From Kingella sp. (in: b-proteobacteria) (GTDB lineage: Bacteria; Pseudomonadota; Gammaproteobacteria; Burkholderiales; Neisseriaceae), in assembly GCF_030527935.1 (NCBI RefSeq), contig NZ_JAUMZV010000029.1:1-28308 (forward strand): 28,308 bases of DNA. Direction: 5' to 3'. The translations under genes and the position numbers were made by a program. Shown in pieces: positions 7,867 through 16,029 of the stretch. The stretch's first letter is position 1, and the number at the start of each line of letters is the position of its first letter. Under the pieces are notes generated by a model. The model did no database searches. It was not told the origin of the DNA and saw only the letters and a list, made by a program, of their open reading frames with translations.

Positions 7867-9204
7867 ATGTTGTTCGCGGTGCAGTTTGCGATTGTTTTGT
7901 TGTGTATTTTGGTGGGGGCGCAAGTGGGTGGCATTGGCTTGGGCGTGTTTGGTGGCTTGGGGTTGGCGGTGCTGACCTTTGGTTTTGGCTTGCAGCCGAC
8001 TAGCCCGCCGATTGATGTGATGCTGATGATTATGGCGGTGGTGTCGGCGGCGGCGGCGATGCAGGCATCGGGCGGTTTGGATTATATGATTAAGGTGGCA
8101 ACGCGCATTTTGCGCCGCAATCCCAAGCACATCACGTTTATTGCGCCGATGGTTACTTATTTGTTTACGGTGATGGCGGGCACGGGGCACGTGGCGTATT
8201 CGGTGCTGCCTGTGATTGCGGAAGTGAGCCGCCGCAATGGCATTCGCCCTGAGCGTCCGCTATCTATGGCGGTGATTGCGTCGCAATTTGCGATTGTTGC
8301 TAGCCCGATTGCGGCGGCGGTGGTGGCTACGGTGGCGTATTTGGAGCCGCAGGGGATTCATTTGGGCGATGTGTTGATGGTTACTGTACCTTCTACCATT
8401 TTGGGGATTGGTTTGGCGTGTGTGATTGTGAACAAGATGGGCAAGGAATTGAAGGACGACCCTGAATACCAACGCCGTTTGCAAGACCCTGAATACGCAG
8501 CGGAATTTGCAGCGGTGGAAACGGATGCGGACGACAAAATGATAATCGGCAAGAATGCGAAATTATCGCTGGGGATTTTCTTGTCGGCTTCGCTGTTGGT
8601 GGTGATTATGGGGATGCTTCCATCGCTGCGCCCTTCGTTTGCGGATGCTTCGGGTGCGATGAAGCCGCTGGGCATGGCGCATACGATTGAGATTGTGATG
8701 CTGTCGGCGGGCGCGGCGATTTTGTGGTTCTGCAAACCTGATAACCATGCGGTTACCAAAGGCACGGTGTTCAATGCGGGGATGCGGGCGGTAATTGCAA
8801 TTTTGGGGATTGCTTGGCTGGGCGACACGTTGATGCACGCGCATATGCCGATGCTGCAAGCAACGGTGTCTGACTTGGTGAAAGCTGCGCCGTGGACGTT
8901 TGCTTTGGCGTTGTTTGTGTTTTCGGTGTTGGTGAACAGCCAAGGGGCAACGGTGGCGACGCTGTTTCCCATCGCGATTAAGCTGGGCGTGCCTGCGCCG
9001 ATTATCATTGGCACGTTTGTGGCGGTAAACGGCTATTTCTTTGTGCCCAACTATGGTCCGATTATTGCGGCGATTGACTTTGATACCACGGGCACAACCA
9101 AGATTGGTAAGTTTATTTTTAACCACAGTTTTATGATTCCTGGTTTGTTGAGCATTTTGTTTAGCTTGGTGTTTGAGCTGGCTCTTGCCAAGATGCTTTT
9201 GTGA
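7867..9204 (+). CDS. dcuB: Anaerobic C4-dicarboxylate transporter DcuB
   Basis: Inner-membrane carrier of the Dcu family, exchanging fumarate, malate or aspartate for succinate during fumarate respiration. The 445-aa product is hydrophobic throughout (10 or more predicted membrane segments), with a hydrophilic loop at about 195-235. It resembles E. coli DcuB more than DcuA: MLFAVQ at the start, QPTSPPIDVMLM, GGLDYMIK, RRNPKHI, AGTGHVAYSVLP, IRPERPLS, LRPSF and, near the end, DTTGTTKIGKFIFNHSF. Start ATG with GGAG 9 nt upstream. It is monocistronic, ending in a DUS hairpin. The coding strand is G/T-rich at third positions, unlike the C-rich genes from 10.8 to 14.5 kb. Together with formate dehydrogenase at 23-28 kb it points to low-oxygen growth. 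Confidence 0.93.
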   Translation: MLFAVQFAIVLLCILVGAQVGGIGLGVFGGLGLAVLTFGFGLQPTSPPIDVMLMIMAVVSAAAAMQASGGLDYMIKVATRILRRNPKHITFIAPMVTYLFTVMAGTGHVAYSVLPVIAEVSRRNGIRPERPLSMAVIASQFAIVASPIAAAVVATVAYLEPQGIHLGDVLMVTVPSTILGIGLACVIVNKMGKELKDDPEYQRRLQDPEYAAEFAAVETDADDKMIIGKNAKLSLGIFLSASLLVVIMGMLPSLRPSFADASGAMKPLGMAHTIEIVMLSAGAAILWFCKPDNHAVTKGTVFNAGMRAVIAILGIAWLGDTLMHAHMPMLQATVSDLVKAAPWTFALALFVFSVLVNSQGATVATLFPIAIKLGVPAPIIIGTFVAVNGYFFVPNYGPIIAAIDFDTTGTTKIGKFIFNHSFMIPGLLSILFSLVFELALAKMLL

Positions 9205-9220
9205 TGGGTTGATGAGATGG

Positions 9221-9259
9221 TTTTCAGGCTGCCTATTGCATGATTAGGCAGCCTGAAAA
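9221..9259 (+). terminator. DUS inverted-pair hairpin after dcuB
   Basis: TTTTCAGGCTGCCTA and TAGGCAGCCTGAAAA facing pair with a loop of about 9 nt, 17 bp after the dcuB stop. Confidence 0.7.
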
Positions 9260-9298
9260 TTATTTTGGGATGATGATATAGGTTTGTTCCAGCAGCAT

Positions 9299-9339
9299 AA
9301 GGCAGCCTGAAACGAATAAACAGCGTTTCAGGCTGCCTT
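9299..9339 (-). terminator. DUS inverted-pair hairpin after pncB
   Basis: AAGGCAGCCTGAAACG and CGTTTCAGGCTGCCTT face each other. The hairpin abuts, and slightly overlaps, the pncB stop codon. Confidence 0.7.
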
Positions 9340-10534
9340 ACTCGTCTTTCACATCAAACACTTGGCGCAAATAGGCAAGGAAGGTGTTGTTTTGCGTGAG
9401 CGTTTTCCCAGGGCTATCGGACAGTTTGGCAACGGATTGCCCATTGCATTCCACCAGCTTCAACACGATGTTCAGCGGCTCGTGTCCCATGTCGTTGGTT
9501 AGGTTGGTGCCGATGCCGAAGCTGGTTTTAAAGCGTCCTTTGAAATATTGATGCAAGTCCCATGCGCGTTCCAAATCCAGCCCATCGCTGAATGTGAGCA
9601 TTTTGCTGCGGCTGTCAATTTTCAGCTTTTGGTAGTGTTTATACGCCTTGTCGCCCCATTCGTAGGGGTCGCCGCTGTCGTGGCGCAAGCCGTCAAACAG
9701 TTTGGCGAAGTAAAGGTCAAAATCGCGCAAAAAGGCATCCATGCCCACCACATCGGTGAGCGCGATGCCCAAGTCGCCGCGATATTCGTGCACCCAAGCA
9801 TCCAGCGCGGCTTTTTGAAAATCGCGCAGCCGCACATCAAGAGATTGAAATGCCTGCAAAAATTCGTGTGCCATCGTGCCGATGGGTGTGATGCCGAGTT
9901 CGCGGGCAAGAAATACGTTGCTGGTGCCGCGCACGATTTCGGGGGCAGCCTGAACAAAGGTTTTCAGCACATAACGTTGCCATGCAAGGTTGTAGCGGCG
10001 GCGCGTGCCAAAATCAAACACCAAAAACGGCGGCGCATCAGGATGCTGCAATATGTTGTATTTTTTGAGCAATTTGACTTTGTCTTGCAAACGGCGTTCG
10101 CCTTCTTCCAGCACGGCGGGCGTTTCTAGGCGGCGGAAATACAGCTCGTTCACAATCGCCAAAATGTAAATCTCAAAAAACATGGCTTGGATAACGGGGC
10201 CTTCAATGCGGATGTTGAGCCGCCCTTGTTCGTCGCCCCAAATTTGCACAAAGCGGCGTTTGAGTTGGAATAATTCCAAATAATCCACAAAATCGGATTT
10301 GATAAAGCGCAAGCCGCGCAAATAGACCAGCTCGCCTTGGCTCAGGCGCAGTTCACACAGCGCGTTGAGCTCTTGTTCCAGCTCGGGGATGATGTCGGCA
10401 AGCGGATAAACGGTTTGGGCGTTGCGACAGCGAAATTCATACACGCCATGCGCTTGGGGGAAGCGGTGTAGCACCACTTGCAGCATGGTGAATTTGTATA
10501 AATCGGTGTCCAGCAGGGATTGAATAATGGGCAT
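9338..10534 (-). CDS. pncB: Nicotinate phosphoribosyltransferase
   Basis: First step of the Preiss-Handler NAD salvage route: nicotinate plus PRPP (with ATP) gives nicotinate mononucleotide. The 398-aa product matches proteobacterial PncB. Visible features are the N-terminal SLLDTDLYKFTM, DFGTRRR (174-180), H223 in IGTMAHEF (the histidine phosphorylated in this family), GLRHDSGDPYEWG in the phosphoribosyl-binding barrel, and FGIGTNLTND. Start ATG at 10534 has an AGAGGCG ribosome site. It is a single gene, divergent from the TPR-lolB-ispE run. A DUS lies in the coding sequence (near 9945, read as VQAAPE). Confidence 0.96.
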   Translation of the reverse strand: MPIIQSLLDTDLYKFTMLQVVLHRFPQAHGVYEFRCRNAQTVYPLADIIPELEQELNALCELRLSQGELVYLRGLRFIKSDFVDYLELFQLKRRFVQIWGDEQGRLNIRIEGPVIQAMFFEIYILAIVNELYFRRLETPAVLEEGERRLQDKVKLLKKYNILQHPDAPPFLVFDFGTRRRYNLAWQRYVLKTFVQAAPEIVRGTSNVFLARELGITPIGTMAHEFLQAFQSLDVRLRDFQKAALDAWVHEYRGDLGIALTDVVGMDAFLRDFDLYFAKLFDGLRHDSGDPYEWGDKAYKHYQKLKIDSRSKMLTFSDGLDLERAWDLHQYFKGRFKTSFGIGTNLTNDMGHEPLNIVLKLVECNGQSVAKLSDSPGKTLTQNNTFLAYLRQVFDVKDE

Positions 10535-10627
10535 GATAACGCCTCTTATTTGGGAGAAAGCGGGGATTGTAATGGATTATGCTGGCGATGGCTGGGATTT
10601 GTTGCGCCGTTTTGTTTTTCAGGCTGC

Positions 10628-10667
10628 TTTTCAGGCTGCCTTAATACGCACCATAGGCAGCCTGAAA
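10628..10667. repeat. Facing DUS pair in the pncB/TPR divergent spacer
   Basis: TTTTCAGGCTGCCTTA faces ATAGGCAGCCTGAAA, with an extra partial copy (TTTTCAGGCTGC) just before. As the spacer lies between divergent genes, termination is not an obvious role here. Confidence 0.6.
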
Positions 10668-10817
10668 CCGTGTGCGGAGAATGTGAGCCAAGCCAAACCG
10701 CCCACCCTTTCCCCTGCCTTGCAAACAATGATAAAGTTACGCCCTTTCAAATCCATTCAACCACGGCATTATTGGGATAGCTGCTCGCTATTCCCGCCAG
10801 CAATCAAGAGAACAACC

Positions 10818-12638
10818 ATGCAACGCACCACTCAAACCCTTATCGCGCTTGCCCTAGCCTGGGCTTTCGCAGGCAACCTACACGCCGCGCCCACATCCAG
10901 CAGCCGCATCTATCGCCCTGCGCAAAAATACAAACTCAGCAAAGAAGAACGCGCCCAAGCAGACCAACGCCTGATGCAAATCAGCAAGCGCAGCCAAGAC
11001 TTGTTTGCCCTGTCTTCCGCCGAAATGGCACTCACCAAAGGCGATGTGAAATCCGCCATCGGCTTGTATATCTACACGCTCAATCAAACCAAAAGCTCCG
11101 ATGTTGCCGAACGCGCAATGGACATCGCCATAGAAACGCACAACTACCCCATCGCCGAAGCCATTTATCAAGAATGGCGCAAAATTGAACCCAACCCCAG
11201 CGCGGCGCAAAAACGCCTTGCATGGGTGCGCGCCCTTGCGCTGGGCGACACCGCCACCATTGTGGGCACGCTCAAAGAAACCCTAGCCAGCGCCGATGAA
11301 GCGCAACGCAGCCGCGCCTTTCTGCTGCTTGCCCAAGCCGCCCTATCCAAAAACGACCTGCTGGTGCAAGGCAAAACCGTTGTCCACGAAGCCGCCCAGC
11401 AATATCCCGACCTGCCCGAAGCCGCCGTTGCCGATATTTTCTTTAACAGCGGCGATGAAAACATCGTCATCAACGCCTTGCAACGCCTTGCCCAGCACGA
11501 TGCCGAAATCTCGCCGCCCACCCAGCTTACTTTGCAAGTGATTGTGCAAAACCACCCCAAAGTGCTGACCAAATTCTTTGAAAAAACCGACCTAAACAAC
11601 CTATCGCCCGTATGGCAACAGCTTGAAATTGAAAGCCTTATCCACAACGGCGACTACCGCAAAGCCCAGCACAAGCTAGACAAGCTGATTGAAAACGACC
11701 CCAAAGCCGAATTTTATTTTCAGGCTGCCAAACTAGCGAACAAACGCAATCCCAAAAAAACAGACGACATCGCGCGAAACTTCACCAAAGCCTATCAAAT
11801 CGGCACATCCGAGCAAAAAGCCTTTGCCGCACTATCGCTTGCCCTGCTGCACGCCAGCCATAAAAACTACGCCCAAGCCGAGCAATGGGCGCAAAAGCTA
11901 GACCAAAGCGACTACATCACCGACCGCGAAGCCCTGCTCGCCAGCCTAGCCAGCGAACAAAAAAATTGGCCCGTTGCCTATCAACACGCCAAAGCCGCCC
12001 TAGACAGCCAAACCACCAGCAAAAACCCCATTTTCAACCACCAAGAAATCGTCAGCCTATACGCCTACACCCTGACCCAATCGCGCCCGCCCGAGCAAGC
12101 CCTTGCCGAAATCAACCAACAAATCGCGCAAATAGACAAGCAAAAATCCAGCCCCACCTACGCCAGCGACCGCTCATCGCTTATCTACCAACGCGGCTTG
12201 CTGTATGCCGACAAGCTGGGGCAGCCTGAAAAAGCCGTTGCCGACTTCCGCACCTATCTCATCCACAACCCCGACAGCGCGCAAGGGCAAAACGCCCTTG
12301 GCTACAATCTGCTAGGCTTGGGCAAAGAACACCTGCCCGAAGCCCTAACCCTGATTGCCACCGCCTACAAAAAAGAACCCAACAACCCCCAAATCGCCGA
12401 CAGCATGGGCTGGGCATACTACCAAAACGGCGAATACCAAAAAGCCCAAACCATCCTTGCCCAAGCCTATGACAAAGACCAAGATGCCGAAGTGGGCTCA
12501 CACCTTGGCGCAGCACTTTGGCAGTTAGGCAAACAACACCAAGCCAAAAAAATCTGGCAAGCCAGTTGGCAAAAAGAAGCCAGCAATCCCTCGCTGCAAA
12601 AAATTCTGAAAGAATTTAATGTTAGCTTTGAGAAATAA
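10818..12638 (+). CDS. Exported tetratricopeptide-repeat protein
   Basis: The 606-aa protein begins with a Sec signal peptide (MQRTTQTLIALALAWAFAG, probable cleavage after LHA at about 23), so it should be periplasmic or envelope-bound. The mature part is almost entirely alpha-helical repeats. The clearest TPR units are C-terminal, around DSMGWAYYQNGEYQKAQTIL (about 525-545) and the following GSHLGAALWQLGK unit. Proteins of this type precede lolB and ispE in Neisseria and other betaproteobacteria; the exact job is unknown, and an envelope scaffold is a guess. The frame runs upstream to 10527, but the signal peptide and the AGAG ribosome site support 10818. Coding strand is strongly A/C-rich. 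DUS copies are read as FQAAK and GQPEK. Confidence 0.85.
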   Translation: MQRTTQTLIALALAWAFAGNLHAAPTSSSRIYRPAQKYKLSKEERAQADQRLMQISKRSQDLFALSSAEMALTKGDVKSAIGLYIYTLNQTKSSDVAERAMDIAIETHNYPIAEAIYQEWRKIEPNPSAAQKRLAWVRALALGDTATIVGTLKETLASADEAQRSRAFLLLAQAALSKNDLLVQGKTVVHEAAQQYPDLPEAAVADIFFNSGDENIVINALQRLAQHDAEISPPTQLTLQVIVQNHPKVLTKFFEKTDLNNLSPVWQQLEIESLIHNGDYRKAQHKLDKLIENDPKAEFYFQAAKLANKRNPKKTDDIARNFTKAYQIGTSEQKAFAALSLALLHASHKNYAQAEQWAQKLDQSDYITDREALLASLASEQKNWPVAYQHAKAALDSQTTSKNPIFNHQEIVSLYAYTLTQSRPPEQALAEINQQIAQIDKQKSSPTYASDRSSLIYQRGLLYADKLGQPEKAVADFRTYLIHNPDSAQGQNALGYNLLGLGKEHLPEALTLIATAYKKEPNNPQIADSMGWAYYQNGEYQKAQTILAQAYDKDQDAEVGSHLGAALWQLGKQHQAKKIWQASWQKEASNPSLQKILKEFNVSFEK

Positions 12639-12639
12639 A

Positions 12640-12710
12640 TTTCAGGCTGCCTATTGGGTTGAGATAAACGGGTAAACCCATGCGATGCAACGCTTAAAGG
12701 CAGCCTGAAA
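12640..12710 (+). terminator. Facing DUS pair with long loop after the TPR gene
   Basis: TTTCAGGCTGCCT and AGGCAGCCTGAAA are 45 nt apart, with a small GGGTT/AACCC inner pairing. It is a weaker terminator candidate than the short-loop pairs. Confidence 0.45.
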
Positions 12711-12735
12711 CACACTTCAACAAAATTCAAACCCC

Positions 12736-12789
12736 AAAGGCAGCCTGAAAACATAAATAGCCTAGCTAAACCCCTTTTCAGGCTGCCTA
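12736..12789 (+). terminator. Second facing DUS pair upstream of lolB
   Basis: AAAGGCAGCCTGAAAA faces TTTTCAGGCTGCCT with a 24-nt loop. It ends 25 bp before lolB, so transcription into lolB must pass it or start after it. Confidence 0.45.
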
Positions 12790-12813
12790 CTCCCCCCCAA
12801 AAAAATCCCCACC

Positions 12814-13392
12814 ATGAACAAAATCAAAACCCTTATTCCCCTAACCCTTGCCCTAATCCTAACCGCCTGCCAAACCCACACCAGCCCAAGCGCATGGCAG
12901 ATGCCCAAGCAAAACCAAAACTTTACCGCCACAGGGCGGCTCAGCGTCAAACAAAACGACAAAGGCAGCTACGGCAACTTTGACTGGACACGCACCCCCG
13001 CCGTAGAAACCATCAACATCAACACCCCGCTGGGCAACACCATCGGGCAACTCTGCCAAGACCCCAAAGGCGTGATTGCCACCGATGCCAACGGCAAAAC
13101 CTACCAAGCCGCCACCCCCGAGCAACTCAGCCAACAACTGCTCGGCTACCAAATCCCCATCCAATACCTGCACACATGGGCAAACGGCGCATACCTGCCC
13201 AACCAACCACACAGCACCGAAGCCGACGGCAGCCTAACCCAACTGGGCTGGAACATCAGCCGCACCACCCACGCAGACGGCACACCCCACATTCTGCAAC
13301 TCAAAAACAACCAACTCACCATCCGCATGGTCATCAGCGAAATCACCCCCACCAGCGACACCCCCGCCTACTGCACCGCCCGCCAAATTTAG
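12814..13392 (+). CDS. lolB: Outer-membrane lipoprotein LolB
   Basis: LolB receives lipoproteins from the periplasmic carrier LolA and inserts them into the outer membrane. The 192-aa precursor has a lipoprotein signal peptide with lipobox L16-T17-A18-C19, so the mature protein starts at Cys19. The rest fits the LolB family: FTATGRLSVKQ, YGNFDWTRTP, an INTPLGNTIGQL strand, LGYQIPIQYLHTW, and terminal strands with LQLKNNQLTIRMVI. No good Shine-Dalgarno is visible; a C7-A7 tract and TCCCCACC precede the ATG. It lies between the TPR gene and ispE, as in Neisseria. Its coding strand is conspicuously C-rich. Confidence 0.92.
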   Translation: MNKIKTLIPLTLALILTACQTHTSPSAWQMPKQNQNFTATGRLSVKQNDKGSYGNFDWTRTPAVETININTPLGNTIGQLCQDPKGVIATDANGKTYQAATPEQLSQQLLGYQIPIQYLHTWANGAYLPNQPHSTEADGSLTQLGWNISRTTHADGTPHILQLKNNQLTIRMVISEITPTSDTPAYCTARQI

Positions 13393-13429
13393 CTCATCCA
13401 ACCCATAGACAGCCTGAAAACCCACAAAC

Positions 13430-13538
13430 GCCGTCATTCCCGCGCAGGCGGGAATCTTAGGTATTGCTAAGCAACAAATTGTTTTTACAACAATTTTTAA
13501 ATACCAAACAAGATTACCGCCTACGCGGGAATGACGGC
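13430..13538. repeat. dRS3-flanked element (NIME-like)
   Basis: The left arm has ATTCCC-N8-GGGAAT at 13436-13455, exactly the neisserial dRS3 consensus. The right arm (13513-13532) is a near-perfect inverted copy with one changed core base. The inverted arms extend outward to GCCGTC and inward to ATCTT, about 28 bp each. The 57-bp core is AT-rich. This is the architecture of neisserial intergenic mosaic elements, and dRS3 is also the known target of MDA-type filamentous phage integration. Confidence 0.75.
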
Positions 13539-13613
13539 ATTTCTTATTTTTCAGGCTGCCTTTGAGATTTCGCAAAGATTTCAGGCTGCCTATTCCCACC
13601 CAGAAAGCCCACC

Positions 13614-14486
13614 ATGCCCCCCCCCCATCTCCCCCACTACCCCGCCCCCGCCAAACTCAACCTAGACCTACGCATCATCCGCCAACGCCCAGACGGCTAC
13701 CACGACATAGAAAGCATCTTCACCCTGATTAACCTTGCCGACACCCTTGCCATCGCCCCCCGCCACGACAACCAACTCATTCTCCACACCCCCACCCCCA
13801 ACGTCCCCCCCGCCCAAGACCTGACCATCCGCGCCGCCCAAGCCCTGCGCCAAGCCGCCCAAGGCAGCCTGAAAGCCAACAAAACCCCACTTGGCGCAGA
13901 CATCTGGCTACACAAAACCATTCCCATGGGCGGCGGGCTCGGCGGCGGCAGCTCCAACGCCGCCACCGTCCTGCTCGTGCTCAACCACCTATGGCAACGC
14001 CATTTCAGCCCAGAACAACTCATCCAAATCGCCACTCCGCTCGGCGCAGATGTCCCCTTTTTCATCTACGGGCAAACCGCCTTCGCACGCGGCATCGGCG
14101 AACAACTGCAACCCATCGCCATCCCACCGCAACACTACGTTCTCGTCCGCCCCAACGCCCACATCCCCACCGCCCAAATCTTCCAACACCCCAAGCTCCC
14201 CCGCAACAGCCCCAGCACCCCCAACCCCAGCTACGCCGCCCTGCAACCCCTGCGCAACGACATGCAAAACATCGTCCTGCAAAACTACCCCGCCGTTGCC
14301 ACCGCCTACCGCCAACTGCAAGCCTACGGCACCCCCCAGCTCACAGGCTCAGGCGCGTGCCTATTCCTGCCCACCGACACCCTAGCCGCCGCCCAACACA
14401 TCCAAAGCCAGCTCCCCACCAGCCTAGAAAGCTGGGCAGTCAGCCCTCTGCCCATCCACCCACTAAAAACATATTTCCAAAAATAA
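13614..14486 (+). CDS. ispE: 4-diphosphocytidyl-2-C-methyl-D-erythritol kinase
   Basis: GHMP-family kinase of the non-mevalonate (MEP) isoprenoid pathway; it phosphorylates the 2-hydroxyl of CDP-ME using ATP. The 290-aa product has the catalytic Lys motif APAKLNLDLR near the start, DGYHDIESIF, the glycine-rich ATP loop PMGGGLGGGSSNAA, the catalytic Asp in LGADVPFF, and the C-terminal TGSGACLFLP. The start codon is followed at once by ten C residues (13617-13626), giving MPPPH; any slip of that tract would put the gene out of frame, and no later in-frame ATG precedes the Lys motif. Strongly C-rich coding strand. A DUS is read as QGSLKAN. tRNA-Gln genes and prs follow, the usual order in Neisseria. 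Confidence 0.95.
   Translation: MPPPHLPHYPAPAKLNLDLRIIRQRPDGYHDIESIFTLINLADTLAIAPRHDNQLILHTPTPNVPPAQDLTIRAAQALRQAAQGSLKANKTPLGADIWLHKTIPMGGGLGGGSSNAATVLLVLNHLWQRHFSPEQLIQIATPLGADVPFFIYGQTAFARGIGEQLQPIAIPPQHYVLVRPNAHIPTAQIFQHPKLPRNSPSTPNPSYAALQPLRNDMQNIVLQNYPAVATAYRQLQAYGTPQLTGSGACLFLPTDTLAAAQHIQSQLPTSLESWAVSPLPIHPLKTYFQK
13617..13626 (+). repeat. Poly-C tract (C10) at the 5' end of ispE
   Basis: Ten consecutive C directly after the ispE ATG. Tracts of eight or more C or G are typical of slipped-strand phase variation in Neisseriaceae. A further C7 lies inside the gene at 13805-13811. Confidence 0.7.
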
Positions 14487-14519
14487 ACAAGCCACTACCC
14501 ACAACCCACCCCCGCCATC

Positions 14520-14548
14520 TTGACAAACCTACACCAACACACCATAAT
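14520..14548 (+). promoter_or_regulatory. Sigma-70 promoter of the tRNA-Gln pair
   Basis: TTGACA (14520-14525), 17-bp spacer, CATAAT (14543-14548), then a GC discriminator (CCGCGC). The first tRNA begins 35 bp after the -10. Confidence 0.75.
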
Positions 14549-14582
14549 CCGCGCTTTCATTTTTTCAACAGAATGAAACCGT

Positions 14583-14658
14583 TGGGGAGTCGTCAAGCGG
14601 TTAAGACACTGGATTTTGATTCCAGCATGCGAAGGTTCGAATCCTTCCTCCCCAGCCA
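14583..14658 (+). tRNA. tRNA-Gln (anticodon UUG), copy 1
   Basis: A 76-nt cloverleaf with acceptor TGGGGAG/CTCCCCA, anticodon loop TTTTGAT (TTG), T loop TTCGAAT and encoded CCA. Identical to the copy 102 bp downstream. Confidence 0.97.
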
Positions 14659-14684
14659 ACCAATCTCCTTTTGTTAAAAATAAA

Positions 14685-14760
14685 TGGGGAGTCGTCAAGC
14701 GGTTAAGACACTGGATTTTGATTCCAGCATGCGAAGGTTCGAATCCTTCCTCCCCAGCCA
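14685..14760 (+). tRNA. tRNA-Gln (anticodon UUG), copy 2
   Basis: Identical in all 76 positions to copy 1. The 26-bp spacer has no promoter-like sequence, so both are probably cut from one transcript. Confidence 0.97.
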
Positions 14761-14884
14761 AAATTAAGCGCGTATAGGCAACTATATGCGCTTAACCCAT
14801 TTTCAGGCAGTCTGAAAACCCAATTTGCCCCATCCAACGTTTACGGAAAATTAACAAAACTAACAAAGCCTAACCCGATTCGCG

Positions 14885-14890
14885 TATAAT
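14885..14890 (+). promoter_or_regulatory. Candidate -10 box of prs
   Basis: A perfect TATAAT lies 49 bp upstream of the prs ATG. No good -35 is seen at 16-18 bp, where the sequence is AACAAA-like. Confidence 0.5.
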
Positions 14891-14938
14891 ACCCGCGCTC
14901 ATCCGAGCAAGTAATCCCAACTGTAAAAAGGAAGCACC

Positions 14939-15961
14939 ATGTTTCCTAATCCAACCCAAACCGCAGGTGAAGAAATGGCTTTTGACAGTTTAATGGTATT
15001 CACAGGCAACGCGAACCCCGAGCTAGCGCATCGCGTCGCCAAACACTTGGATACACCCCTAGGCAACGCATCCGTAACCAAATTTTCAGACGGCGAAAGC
15101 GCTGTTGAGTTGCTGGAAAACGTGCGCGGGCGAGACGTATTTATCTTGCAGCCCACTTGCGCCCCCACCAACGACAACCTAATGGAAATTCTCACCATGG
15201 CAGACGCGCTCAAACGCGCTTCCGCCGCACGGATTACCGCAGCCATCCCCTATTTTGGCTACGCCCGTCAAGACCGCCGCCCCCGCAGCGCGCGTGTGCC
15301 CATTTCCGCCAAATTGGTTGCCAATATGCTTGCCACCGCAGGCATAGACCGCGTTCTAACCGTTGATTTGCACGCAGACCAAATTCAAGGCTTCTTTGAT
15401 ATTCCTGTGGACAACATCTACGCCACTCCTATTTTGACGCATGACGCATCCAGACAGCATTTTGAAAATCTGATTGTGGTCAGCCCCGATATTGGCGGTG
15501 TGGTTCGCGCCCGCGCCGTCGCCAAAATCCTGAACTGCGATTTGGCGATTATTGACAAACGCCGTCCCAAAGCCAATATCGCCGAAGTGATGAACATCAT
15601 CGGCGATGTGTCAGGCAAAACCTGCTTGATGGTGGACGACATGATTGATACGGCAAACACCTTGTGCAAAGCCGCATCCGCGCTAAAAGAGCGCGGCGCA
15701 GAGCGTGTGTTAGCCTACGCCACCCACCCCGTCTTCTCGGGCGCGGCGATTGAGCGTTTGGATTCATCCGACATTGACCAAGTGGTCGTAACCGATTCCA
15801 TTCCGCTTGCCGATGCCGCACGCACCAGCAGCCGCATCCGCCAAGTGAGCATCGCGGGCTTGTTGGCAGAAACCATCCGCCGCATCAGCAATGAAGAATC
15901 GGTTTCGTATCTGTTTAATGAAGAATTAGTTCAACCGGGGTCGTTGTTTTTGCCCAGTTGA
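14939..15961 (+). CDS. prs: Ribose-phosphate pyrophosphokinase (PRPP synthetase)
   Basis: Makes PRPP from ribose 5-phosphate and ATP for nucleotide, histidine and NAD synthesis (PncB in this window consumes PRPP). The product is 340 aa from the ATG at 14939. Motifs: KFSDGE, PYFGYARQDR (104-113, ATP-contacting loop), TVDLHADQIQGFF (metal-binding His), VVSPDIGGVVRA, KRRPK, and the PRPP-binding VDDMIDTANT (232-241). Start 14939 has a strong AAGGAAG site and adds 12 residues to the usual N terminus. The ATG at 14975 (MAFDSLMVFTG) matches family length better and also has a GGTGAAG site, so the true start is uncertain. Confidence 0.95.
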   Translation: MFPNPTQTAGEEMAFDSLMVFTGNANPELAHRVAKHLDTPLGNASVTKFSDGESAVELLENVRGRDVFILQPTCAPTNDNLMEILTMADALKRASAARITAAIPYFGYARQDRRPRSARVPISAKLVANMLATAGIDRVLTVDLHADQIQGFFDIPVDNIYATPILTHDASRQHFENLIVVSPDIGGVVRARAVAKILNCDLAIIDKRRPKANIAEVMNIIGDVSGKTCLMVDDMIDTANTLCKAASALKERGAERVLAYATHPVFSGAAIERLDSSDIDQVVVTDSIPLADAARTSSRIRQVSIAGLLAETIRRISNEESVSYLFNEELVQPGSLFLPS

Positions 15962-15973
15962 ATAACCCCAGTT

Positions 15974-16015
15974 AGGGCAGCCTGAAAGCCTTAATCATTG
16001 TTTCAGGCTGCCTTA
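15974..16015 (+). terminator. DUS inverted-pair hairpin after prs
   Basis: AGGGCAGCCTGAAA faces TTTCAGGCTGCCTT with a loop of about 13 nt, 12 bp after the prs stop. Confidence 0.65.
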
Positions 16016-16029
16016 ATCTGTTAAGCCAA

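Noticed and set aside
10527..10817. 97-codon upstream extension of the TPR protein
   Set aside because: It reads through DUS copies and has no signal; the ATG at 10818 begins a clear signal peptide.
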